DNA of 23,241 bases, from positions 1 through 23,241 of the IMG/VR virus record IMGVR_UViG_3300009128_000136. One strand, given 5' to 3'. A program made the position numbers and the translations under genes. Shown here piece after piece: positions 6,432 through 13,862 of this stretch. The notes under the pieces were generated by a model that worked only from the letters and a program-made list of their open reading frames with translations, searched no databases and was not told the DNA's origin. The stretch's first letter is position 1; the number at the start of each line of letters is the position of its first letter. The DNA is from a virus.

Positions 6432-8341
6432 AATTCAAACTAACAGCAAAAAACTTTATGGCTTTTGGAAAAGACAAAGTAGTTGTTGACTTCTCTACCC
6501 CAGGAATTACTTTGATTAGGGGGGATAACAAGACCTCAAAATCAAAGGTTTCAAATGGTGCGGGAAAAAGTACCATTTTGAAGGCTCTTCTTTTCGGGTT
6601 ATACGGGAAGCTTACCAAGGTTACAAAAGATAATTTGATTAACTCTGATGTTGGCAAAAACTGTACTGTTTCAGTAGAAATTACAAAAGAAGGTCACAAT
6701 GCAATAATCACAAGGAATATTAAACGTGATGACGGGGTAGATGGGACTACTTTTACAGTAGACGGTGTTGACTGTCGCGGGGGAACAGAACGAGAGACTC
6801 AACAAAACATTACTCAATTTGTCGGAATTAGTCGTGAGTCATTTATATCTTCCGTATTGTTTTCTGCGGGTGAACAGTTCTCTTTTTCGGGGGAAACCCC
6901 GGCGAATCAGGATACTATCTTAACAAAACTATTATGTCTCGGGGACCTTGAAGTTGCCCGGGTAAGGGCAAGAGAGAAAAAGAAAGAAGTTCAAGATACG
7001 ATTGATAAGCTTCACGGAGACATTTCTGGGGCCGTGCTTGTGGTTAAAGAGCTAAACTCTCAGTTAGGAGAAAACAAGTCTGTAATTGAGCGCTGGGAGG
7101 TTTCTCGGACAAATAGGGTAAATATGTTGGAACAGAAGTTAACTGTCCTTGAAACGACACACAGACAGGATAAAACTTCTCTGGACTCCTTATTAGAAAA
7201 AAAGTCTATACTTGAAGCAAAGTTTAATGAGTTGACACCAAAAGATATGCTTGAGCAAGATTATGAAAAGTTATTGAAAGACAAAGAACTTTTAAATAGT
7301 AAATTGAGTAGTCTTAAGCAGGAGATTGCAGTGGTGTCTGCGGGGCATAAAAAAATTACAGGTAAATTACAACTTGCACGGGGGATTTCAAAGGAAGCAA
7401 ACTGCCCTGCTTGTGGCACACATCTTACAGATGACGCTCTTTCTACCTATGTTACTGGGCTTTTAAGTGAGGAAGTCGAGAGTAACAAGATGTATGAAGA
7501 CTTAACAATACAGCAAGTTAAAATTAAAGAGCAGAAAATTTACAACAGCAACAAACTTGAACAAATAGATACTGTGTACCGTGAGTATGATTCCTATACT
7601 CGTAGTATAGAAAAAATTGAGCAGAAAGTTCCTGAGATTTATACACGACTTACCCAAATTAGTAAATACAGGGAAGATATTTCCGACGAAATTGATAGGG
7701 AACTGTCTCTTATACCCCCTTTAGACACAAGTCAAAAGAGCATTGAAGGAAAAATTAACACTTATACTACCCGGATTAAAAAAATTGAACAGAAAATAGA
7801 GAACGAGTATGAACCATACTTGTCTGTGTATGCCTTCTGGGAAGAGGGGTTTAGTAGTTCTGGTATACGTAATTTATTGATTGAAAGTATTTTACCAGAA
7901 TTAAATAGGATAGCACAGCAGTATTCGGAGACCTTGACAAATGGCGAATTGCGAGTTATATTTTCAGCACAGAGTGAAACTCAATCTGGGGTTGTGAAAA
8001 ATAAGATGACTGTTAATGTTTCTGATGTTTTTGGTAGTAATGATTACACTACGTCAAGTGGGGGGGAGCAGCGACGTATTGACCTTATTGTTAGTTTAGC
8101 CCTTCATAGTCTTGTTGCTTTACGACAGAATGTTGGTTTCTGTGTTATGGACGAGGTTTTTGTAAAGTTGGATGAGCGTGGTAGGCGAAAGGTGATGGAA
8201 TTGCTCCGACTGCTTTCGAGTAAAATTGAATCTATTTTTGTAATATCAAATCAAAGTGAAATTGAGTCTGAATTATTTGACCAAACTTGGGTCGTTGAGA
8301 GGGTAAATAAATCAAGTAAAATAATAAAGGAGTTTGTATGA
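6428..8341 (+). CDS. SbcC/Rad50 (T4 gp46-like) ATPase
   Basis: The 637-residue ABC-type ATPase works with the SbcD-type subunit. Walker A is NGAGKST (43-49), preceded by a short Lys/Ser-rich insertion after RGDN. Long coiled coils (about 180-320 and 345-460) flank a zinc hook CPAC (Cys327, Cys330). The ABC signature SSGGEQRR lies at 544-551 and Walker B CVMDE at 573-577. All parts of a Rad50-like machine are present, with shorter coiled coils than cellular SbcC (about 1000 residues), as in phage gp46. The 3' part contains a promoter at 7934-7962. Confidence 0.95.
   Translation: MKFKLTAKNFMAFGKDKVVVDFSTPGITLIRGDNKTSKSKVSNGAGKSTILKALLFGLYGKLTKVTKDNLINSDVGKNCTVSVEITKEGHNAIITRNIKRDDGVDGTTFTVDGVDCRGGTERETQQNITQFVGISRESFISSVLFSAGEQFSFSGETPANQDTILTKLLCLGDLEVARVRAREKKKEVQDTIDKLHGDISGAVLVVKELNSQLGENKSVIERWEVSRTNRVNMLEQKLTVLETTHRQDKTSLDSLLEKKSILEAKFNELTPKDMLEQDYEKLLKDKELLNSKLSSLKQEIAVVSAGHKKITGKLQLARGISKEANCPACGTHLTDDALSTYVTGLLSEEVESNKMYEDLTIQQVKIKEQKIYNSNKLEQIDTVYREYDSYTRSIEKIEQKVPEIYTRLTQISKYREDISDEIDRELSLIPPLDTSQKSIEGKINTYTTRIKKIEQKIENEYEPYLSVYAFWEEGFSSSGIRNLLIESILPELNRIAQQYSETLTNGELRVIFSAQSETQSGVVKNKMTVNVSDVFGSNDYTTSSGGEQRRIDLIVSLALHSLVALRQNVGFCVMDEVFVKLDERGRRKVMELLRLLSSKIESIFVISNQSEIESELFDQTWVVERVNKSSKIIKEFV
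7934..7962 (+). promoter_or_regulatory. Sigma-70 promoter inside the SbcC-type gene
   Basis: TTGACA at 7934-7939, a 17-base spacer and TATATT at 7957-7962. It has the same geometry as the other five promoters and would serve the genes from 8338 on, including the nuclease and the ribonucleotide reductase. Confidence 0.65.
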
Positions 8342-8793
8342 AAAGGACTATTTATGCTCATCGGTTTTGCGATGATTATATTGTGTTATCTGAAGTAGAT
8401 ACTAAATCTATATTTGAGCCGGGGGACATTTTATTTCTGTTTGTAGGTACTGGTAATGAAAAGTTTAGGGTATACTATAAACACCCAAAAGACTTTCTTA
8501 TACCGGTTGTATTTAGCATTGACGGATATAACTCGGTATCAACCCTGTCCTTAGACAACATACCACGGATACGAGGGCACAACGAAATTTTGGATATGAT
8601 TATATCAAATACCCAGACACTCTATGCGGTGGAGGAAGTACCAATTGAGTCTTTGGAGTTTAATGACATTTATGCGGATATATTAGAGCCGATACCTTTT
8701 TATAAACGTATGATAGCCTTTTTCCTACTTATGTTCTCAAAGGCTATTTGGAAATACAGAAGGTGGAAACTTTGCAGAAGGTTTGGTAGATAA
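8338..8793 (+). CDS. Hypothetical protein with C-terminal hydrophobic segment
   Basis: The 151-residue protein starts within the stop of the SbcC-type gene (ATGA overlap) after AAAGGAG. I do not recognise the family. Most of it appears soluble and beta-rich (DDYIVLSEV, GDILFLFVGTG, KFRVYYKH). A hydrophobic stretch near residues 120-138 (MIAFFLLMFSKAIW) is flanked by Arg and Lys, so the protein may be anchored at the inner face of the membrane by its C-terminus. Function unknown. Confidence 0.65.
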   Translation: MKRTIYAHRFCDDYIVLSEVDTKSIFEPGDILFLFVGTGNEKFRVYYKHPKDFLIPVVFSIDGYNSVSTLSLDNIPRIRGHNEILDMIISNTQTLYAVEEVPIESLEFNDIYADILEPIPFYKRMIAFFLLMFSKAIWKYRRWKLCRRFGR

Positions 8794-9335
8794 TGGCTTC
8801 TGTAGGGAAGGGCGCAAAAGCAAAGGGTTCTAACTTTGAAAGGACTATTGCAAAGCAATTAAACGAGTGGTGGGGTGAAGACGAATTATTCACACGAACA
8901 CCCGCCAGTGGGGGCCTTCGGTGGCAATCACGTGAGGACGTGATTGGTGACATTTCTACCCCGGAAAATTTCACACATACTATTGAGTGTAAAAACAGGG
9001 AGGACTGGAAGCTTAAAGAATTTTTCTCTGAACAAATTGGAACAAAAGACGGGGGGAACATTGCGTGTTGGTGGTATCAAGCAGTGGACGAGGCAAGGAG
9101 AGCAAGACGTTTACCCTGGCTTATTATCAAAAAGAATTATGTTAAACCATTATTGATTTGGTCAAACAGGGATATTAAAATGTTTGTACACTATAGACGG
9201 CAGTTGAGGGACTACAGTGTCATAACAAGGATAAAACTTGAGGATGAGGATATGCGGGAACATACAGAGGTTCGTATATGCGGCTTTGAGATAGTTTTAA
9301 GTATATTAGACCCTAAGCATTTTATAACAGGATAG
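8793..9335 (+). CDS. PD-(D/E)XK nuclease, Holliday-junction resolvase type
   Basis: The 180-residue protein starts in TAATG, overlapping the previous stop by one base. It opens with a KGSNFERTIAKQL helix carrying Glu16, then has a GDI motif (Asp53) and ECK (Glu65, Lys67). This spacing is typical of PD-(D/E)XK resolvases and related phage endonucleases. The C-terminal 60 residues are not recognised. Beside UvsX and gp46/47-like genes, resolution of branched recombination DNA before packaging is a reasonable job, but the substrate is inferred. Confidence 0.75.
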   Translation: MASVGKGAKAKGSNFERTIAKQLNEWWGEDELFTRTPASGGLRWQSREDVIGDISTPENFTHTIECKNREDWKLKEFFSEQIGTKDGGNIACWWYQAVDEARRARRLPWLIIKKNYVKPLLIWSNRDIKMFVHYRRQLRDYSVITRIKLEDEDMREHTEVRICGFEIVLSILDPKHFITG

Positions 9336-9347
9336 AAAGGATATATA

Positions 9348-9587
9348 ATGAGATTAGAACAGATGCCTGAAATAAAGCAGAACATTGAGTCTGCTATTGA
9401 TAAAATAAACGAACTTACTGAAAGCAAGACTCCGCTTAAATTTGAATGGAAGATTGAAGTTAACTATGACGACCTTTCTATTGATGTTCGTATTTTCCCA
9501 AAATATAAAGAAGTCGTTGAGACTACTAAATACGGGATTGAGGGAGAGCAGGGTACTTACCTGTTATCCAACCACGACGACGAGTAG
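9348..9587 (+). CDS. Small acidic hypothetical protein
   Basis: The 79-residue protein has a good AAAGGA ribosome binding site. It has an N-terminal helix (EIKQNIESAIDKINELTE), then a strand-rich part (FEWKIEVNYDDLSIDVRIF) and an acidic end. No family is recognised. It lies 7 bases before the ribonucleotide reductase start. Confidence 0.6.
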   Translation: MRLEQMPEIKQNIESAIDKINELTESKTPLKFEWKIEVNYDDLSIDVRIFPKYKEVVETTKYGIEGEQGTYLLSNHDDE

Positions 9588-9594
9588 GTGTTTT

Positions 9595-11562
9595 ATGAGT
9601 TACATAGACACGCCAATGCGTTCTTTCTACTTATCCGATAAGTTTTTAGAGCAATATAAAGGAAAGCAACCCGACTGGGGGGAACTTGGTCGTGTTACAT
9701 ATCTCCGTACTTATTCTCGGTATCTCCCTGAAGAAAACAGAAAAGAAGAATTTTGGGAGACTCTTAAACGTGTAGTTGAAGGGTCTTTCAACCTACAGAA
9801 AAGACATTGTGCTATTTTGCATATACCTTGGGACAATGCTAAGGCACAGAGACGTGCACGGGGTATGTATGACAAGATGTGGAACTTTCGGTTCTTACCT
9901 TCTGGAAGAGCTTTGTGGCTTATGGGGACAGAATTTGTGGAGAAACACGGGTCTGCTGGATTAAACTCGTGTGCTTTTACTACTACAGCAAACATAGACG
10001 AATACCCTACAGACCCGTTTACTTGGGCAATGGGGGCTTCTATGTTAGGTCTTGGTGTAGGATACGACACAAAGGGTGCGGGACTGATAAGAATACAGGG
10101 GTGCGAGAAAAGTAAAAGTGGTATCTTCCTTATTGATGACTCAAGAGAGGGTTGGGTACTATCCCTTGAAGTGTTGTTAAATGCTTATCTTAAGGGCGAA
10201 ACACTTCCAAGATTCGATTACACACTTATAAGACCTGCGGGAAAACTTCTAAAAAACTTTGGGGGCATTTCGGCGGGCTCTGCCCCTTTAAAGTTAATGC
10301 ACAAAGAACTAATTGAACTTTTTGAGTCCCGTGTAGGAGAGGTAATTTCTTCTGTGGATATCACAGATATCTTTACAACAATAGCAAAATGTATTGTAAG
10401 TGGGAATATCAGGAGGAGTGCGATGCTTGCTCTGGGGGATTTCAACGATGATGGCTTCCTTGTAATGAAGCAAGACCTGAATAATCTAAAAAACAGGTGG
10501 GCGGCTAATATATCTGTTGTAGTACAAAATGGGTTTGACTACAAAAAGGCGGCCGAATTGTTTTTAAATAATGGAGAACCTGGGCTTATCTGGTTAGAGA
10601 ATATACGAAATTATGGTAGGACGGCTGACGGGTTTAATCCAATAGATATACGTGCTGATGGTGTAAACCCTTGCTCGGAACAAAGTTTGGAGTCTGGGGA
10701 AATCTGTAATCTTGTAGAAACCTTCCCCAGTAAACACGACAGCTACAAGGAGTATGAAGAAACTTTATTTTATGCCTTGCTGTTTGGCAAGAGTGTTACA
10801 CTACTTGACACCCATTGGGCTAAAACCAATGCTGTAATGCTTCGTAACAGGAGATTAGGTATTTCTCAGTCTGGTATTATAGATGCGTTTGTAAAACACG
10901 GTAAAAAGAATATGAGAGAGTGGTGTGATAAAGGATATAAGTTTTTACGGAAAGCCGATGAAGAAGTCTCCGATGCTCTTTGTATTCGTACCTCTATAAA
11001 GCTAACGAGTGTGAAGCCGAGTGGGACTATAAGTTTATTACCCGGGGTTTCTTCTGGTATACATTTTCCACATAGTAAATATTATATAAGAAGAATTAGA
11101 TTTGCTGAGAACTCTTCATTGTTACCCGCCTTGGAAGATGCCGGTTACTTTATTGAAGAAGATAAGTACTCAAACAATACTGTCGTTGTGGAGTTCCCTG
11201 TGAAAACAGTAAACTATGATAGGGCAAAAGATGAAGTAACTATCTGGGAGCAGTTATCAAATGCGGCGATGTACCAAAAATACTGGGCAGACAATCAAGT
11301 TAGTATTACAGTCACCGTCTGTGAAGAAGAAAAAGACCAAGTTGTTGTAGCATTGGAGACGTTTGAAGACCAGTTAAAAGCCGTGTCTTTTTTACCTTTA
11401 ACAGAACACGGGTATGTACAAGCACCTTATGAGGCAATAACGGAGAAAAGGTATCTTGAAATGAAATCAAAAATATCAAAGGTAAAGTTTACTGGTGTTG
11501 TTGATATTGCTGACGGTGAACAATTCTGTACAAATGACTCTTGTACACTTGACGTAAAATAG
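9595..11562 (+). CDS. Adenosylcobalamin-dependent ribonucleoside-triphosphate reductase (class II, monomeric)
   Basis: The 655-residue enzyme reduces ribonucleotides to make DNA precursors, using coenzyme B12. It resembles Lactobacillus leichmannii RTPR (739 residues). The chosen start is ATG 9595 after AGGTG; upstream in-frame starts lie inside the previous gene. The active site NPCSEQ gives Asn358, the thiyl-radical Cys360 and Glu362. Redox Cys371 lies 11 residues later, the same gap as C408-C419 in RTPR, and the partner Cys126 is in GLNSC. The C-terminal dithiol FCTNDSC (Cys645, Cys650) has the RTPR spacing. All five cysteines are therefore kept. No small subunit is needed, but the host must supply B12. 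The TYLRTYSRYLPEENR start and LPSGRALW motif also fit this family. Confidence 0.95.
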   Translation: MSYIDTPMRSFYLSDKFLEQYKGKQPDWGELGRVTYLRTYSRYLPEENRKEEFWETLKRVVEGSFNLQKRHCAILHIPWDNAKAQRRARGMYDKMWNFRFLPSGRALWLMGTEFVEKHGSAGLNSCAFTTTANIDEYPTDPFTWAMGASMLGLGVGYDTKGAGLIRIQGCEKSKSGIFLIDDSREGWVLSLEVLLNAYLKGETLPRFDYTLIRPAGKLLKNFGGISAGSAPLKLMHKELIELFESRVGEVISSVDITDIFTTIAKCIVSGNIRRSAMLALGDFNDDGFLVMKQDLNNLKNRWAANISVVVQNGFDYKKAAELFLNNGEPGLIWLENIRNYGRTADGFNPIDIRADGVNPCSEQSLESGEICNLVETFPSKHDSYKEYEETLFYALLFGKSVTLLDTHWAKTNAVMLRNRRLGISQSGIIDAFVKHGKKNMREWCDKGYKFLRKADEEVSDALCIRTSIKLTSVKPSGTISLLPGVSSGIHFPHSKYYIRRIRFAENSSLLPALEDAGYFIEEDKYSNNTVVVEFPVKTVNYDRAKDEVTIWEQLSNAAMYQKYWADNQVSITVTVCEEEKDQVVVALETFEDQLKAVSFLPLTEHGYVQAPYEAITEKRYLEMKSKISKVKFTGVVDIADGEQFCTNDSCTLDVK

Positions 11563-11575
11563 ATTGGTTGGTGTT

Positions 11576-12412
11576 ATGACTAAAAAAGATATAAAAACAG
11601 AACTTGGAAATGAAGATATTCTTGATGAAAAACGGTTGTTCTTACTTTTGTTAGAATACCAAGATGATACACTTCATCACAAGGTACGGAAACAAAAGAA
11701 AGAAGAAATAATTATAGGGCTATTCCCAATAGCTACGAGTCTGGCTTGGAAATATCAAAATGCTAATTTAGAGTTATTGGAAGAAGACTTATTTCAAATC
11801 GGTATTGAGAAGATTATTAAGATGATTGACTTGTGGAGCCCCGAAAGAAAGGGGACTATTGGTGGATTTTTTAGGATAGGTGTTGAGAATCAGTTTAAGT
11901 CTATTTACACCCGTACAAAGAAACGATACCTTGATACTACAAGTTATGAAGAAGATTCTCTCGGGGACTCTTCTGTATATTCTGTACATTCTTACGAAAG
12001 TATTGTTGACATCAAACGTTTACGGAGGGTTGGTGAAGGAATCTTCACGGGGGACGACCTTGAAGCCTACAATATTTCTATTATGTGGATATTGTCCTTG
12101 CGAGGAAGTTATTCCAAACTACAACAATACTTAAGACAGAAGTTTGGGTTTACATATCAAGATGCGGCACTCATTTTAAACCACGCAATCATATCTATTA
12201 GGATTGAGACAATATCAAAAACCCCCTTGTACACCAGAGACGAAGCATTGCTTGAGAGCTCAAAGACAAGTTTGTTTTCTCGTCTGTGCCTACTGCTTGA
12301 AGATAATAAAGATAATAACTATTCGTTTAACCAAATTCTTACTTTGTTCCAAGGTATGAATATAAAAATCCCTGGAATTAAAATAGATGTACAGGAGGTC
12401 GGAAATGGGTAA
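11576..12412 (+). CDS. Sigma-70-like RNA polymerase sigma factor, probably phage late sigma
   Basis: The 278-residue protein has a sigma region 2-like part at residues 45-115: FPIATSLAWKYQ, then LEEDLFQIGIEKIIKMIDLWSPER and FFRIGVENQFKS. This would bind core polymerase and the -10 element. A region around 175-210 (KLQQYLRQKFGFTYQDAALILNHA) could be a second DNA-binding helix-turn-helix. The start at 11576 is preferred over TTG 11564. Its place among replication genes and before the packaging genes resembles T4 gp55, the late-gene sigma factor. The six promoters recognised here look like host sigma-70 sites, so the sites this protein reads are not known. Confidence 0.72.
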   Translation: MTKKDIKTELGNEDILDEKRLFLLLLEYQDDTLHHKVRKQKKEEIIIGLFPIATSLAWKYQNANLELLEEDLFQIGIEKIIKMIDLWSPERKGTIGGFFRIGVENQFKSIYTRTKKRYLDTTSYEEDSLGDSSVYSVHSYESIVDIKRLRRVGEGIFTGDDLEAYNISIMWILSLRGSYSKLQQYLRQKFGFTYQDAALILNHAIISIRIETISKTPLYTRDEALLESSKTSLFSRLCLLLEDNKDNNYSFNQILTLFQGMNIKIPGIKIDVQEVGNG

Positions 12413-12749
12413 AAATATAGACATAGAAGAAATAGATGAACGGACAGATGAACAAAAGGTACTTGACAAACAGGCAGAGTTTGAGTATAATCGGGAAAGA
12501 CTTCGGGACTTTGCAAAGCCGAACTGTCATAAGTGTTATGGTACAGGTAGACTTGGTTTCATCAACACCGAAGATGGTGGTAAGGTTGCTATACTTTGTA
12601 CTGCAAAAGGTTGTGCTCTTCATCAGGTACAAATTACACGCCGCTTAATGCAGAAAGAAGAGTCAAGAAGAAAAGCAGAAGAACGTGAAAATAGGAAGAA
12701 AGAGCGAGAAGAAAGGCAGGTAGATACTGATGAAAAAGAAAATACTTAA
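12405..12749 (+). CDS. DnaJ-type zinc-finger protein
   Basis: The 114-residue protein starts at ATG 12405 after AGGAGG and overlaps the sigma-factor stop by 8 bases. Residues 41-48 read CHKCYGTG, the CxxCxGxG repeat of the DnaJ cysteine-rich domain. A second pair, Cys65 and Cys70, could complete one zinc site. The tail (about 85-114) is very rich in Glu, Arg and Lys and is probably a charged helix. There is no J domain, so it is not a full DnaJ. A role in binding proteins or nucleic acid is possible but not shown. A perfect sigma-70-type promoter lies inside it. Confidence 0.7.
   Translation: MGKNIDIEEIDERTDEQKVLDKQAEFEYNRERLRDFAKPNCHKCYGTGRLGFINTEDGGKVAILCTAKGCALHQVQITRRLMQKEESRRKAEERENRKKEREERQVDTDEKENT
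12463..12491 (+). promoter_or_regulatory. Consensus sigma-70 promoter before the packaging genes
   Basis: TTGACA at 12463-12468 and TATAAT at 12486-12491 with a 17-base spacer are a perfect consensus promoter. CGGG follows, as in the two intergenic promoters near 17.2 and 17.7 kb. It lies inside the zinc-finger gene and about 240 bases before the HIRAN, terminase and portal genes. Confidence 0.8.
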
Positions 12750-13161
12750 AGTTCTTTTTGGTGGTGGTAGTATTAAATTCTCAATAACTGGGACTACTTT
12801 CCCCTGCTATAATGGTGACTTTATTGAAAGGCAGGAAGTTCTTGCCTATGTAAAGCGGACTACAGATGAAGGAAAGACACTCCCACTTGTATTTGTAAAA
12901 GAACCCGATAACAAATACGACACAAATGCTATTCGTGTTGAATTAACTGACAAATCAGATATTGGTTATATTCCCCAGAAAGATGTTACAGTTTCTTTTT
13001 TATCAAGGGAAGGGAAAGCAGTATCACATACAGTATCTTGCCTTGGTTTAAATAGTATACTTCAACAAGTATCTATCACGGGAGAGTTGCTTCGTGTTAC
13101 TGGTGGCGTAGACGGACTTTCCCGTGGTGGTGTTGTCCGAGTTTGGTTGCAAGAATGGTAG
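12730..13161 (+). CDS. HIRAN-domain protein
   Basis: The 143-residue protein is almost entirely a HIRAN domain: GTTFPCYNGDF, then EPDNKYDTNAIRV at residues 58-70 and IGYIP at 78-82. In the HLTF helicase this domain binds the 3' end of single-stranded DNA at stalled forks; here it stands alone with no helicase part. The start overlaps the previous gene by 20 bases. It could protect or recognise DNA ends during replication or packaging, but this is inference from the domain only. Confidence 0.85.
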   Translation: MKKKILKVLFGGGSIKFSITGTTFPCYNGDFIERQEVLAYVKRTTDEGKTLPLVFVKEPDNKYDTNAIRVELTDKSDIGYIPQKDVTVSFLSREGKAVSHTVSCLGLNSILQQVSITGELLRVTGGVDGLSRGGVVRVWLQEW

Positions 13162-13862
13162 AGCGTAAACGGGGATTGACCCGTTCTGAGTCAATTATAA
13201 GACAAGGAAGAGCTTCACGGACAAAAATAGACCTTGATGAAGAAGTACTCCCAGGATTGACACAGAAGTCTCGGCTAAAAATACTCGAGTCAATTCAGTC
13301 TTTTGGGGACTTCCCACTTGAAGACCCTAGAAGTGCTATCGCATACATCTACTCAATAATTGCTCGGATAGAAGAAGAGTATACAAAACTTGAGCAGATT
13401 TATGAAGAAGAGGGGGATACGGTAAAAGGGATAAAAAATAGAATAAATATTCTAAATACTTTATCTACAAATGTTAACAAACTCGTTAAAAGTATGGTAG
13501 ACCATCAGAACATCAAGGAATCACGGCAGCGACAAGAACTTATGACAATACAAGAACATTCCGCTATACTTGAGGCAATTATGTCTGCGTTTACTATTTC
13601 ATTATTGCAGGAGGGGTTGTCCGAAGATGTTCGTATATCTATCTTCAAACGATTCAAGGACATACAGGGACAATACCCTGTAGTCACAACTGACCTTGAG
13701 CGTATAAAGAAACGGCTTTACGGTACACCCGAAGAACTTATTGATGTAGAAGTTGAAGCAATACTTGTAACTCAAGATGAAGACCCCGAGCTTGTTTATG
13801 AAGCCGCCTTAAAAATGTTATCAGATGATAGGGAACAAAATGGAAAAAAATCAGATAAGTAA
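13155..13862 (+). CDS. Candidate small terminase subunit
   Basis: The 235-residue protein is almost wholly helical, with likely coiled-coil parts (IARIEEEYTKLEQIYEEEG and VNKLVKSMVDHQNIKESRQRQ). It lies directly before, and overlaps by 23 bases, the large terminase gene. The start is ATG 13155, overlapping the HIRAN stop. I see no clear helix-turn-helix motif. The call rests on its position and helical nature, which are typical of small terminases. A scaffold or other packaging protein is an alternative. A weaker promoter-like site lies inside at 13542-13570. Confidence 0.45.
   Translation: MVERKRGLTRSESIIRQGRASRTKIDLDEEVLPGLTQKSRLKILESIQSFGDFPLEDPRSAIAYIYSIIARIEEEYTKLEQIYEEEGDTVKGIKNRINILNTLSTNVNKLVKSMVDHQNIKESRQRQELMTIQEHSAILEAIMSAFTISLLQEGLSEDVRISIFKRFKDIQGQYPVVTTDLERIKKRLYGTPEELIDVEVEAILVTQDEDPELVYEAALKMLSDDREQNGKKSDK
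13542..13570 (+). promoter_or_regulatory. Possible sigma-70 promoter before the large terminase
   Basis: ATGACA at 13542-13547, 17 bases, then TATACT at 13565-13570. Each box has one mismatch to consensus. It lies inside the small-terminase candidate, about 270 bases before the large terminase start. It is weaker than the six main sites. Confidence 0.3.

Noticed and set aside
9442-9594. N-terminal extension of the ribonucleotide reductase
   Set aside because: The extension overlaps the previous gene in another frame and does not match the family. ATG 9595 begins exactly where the family similarity begins.
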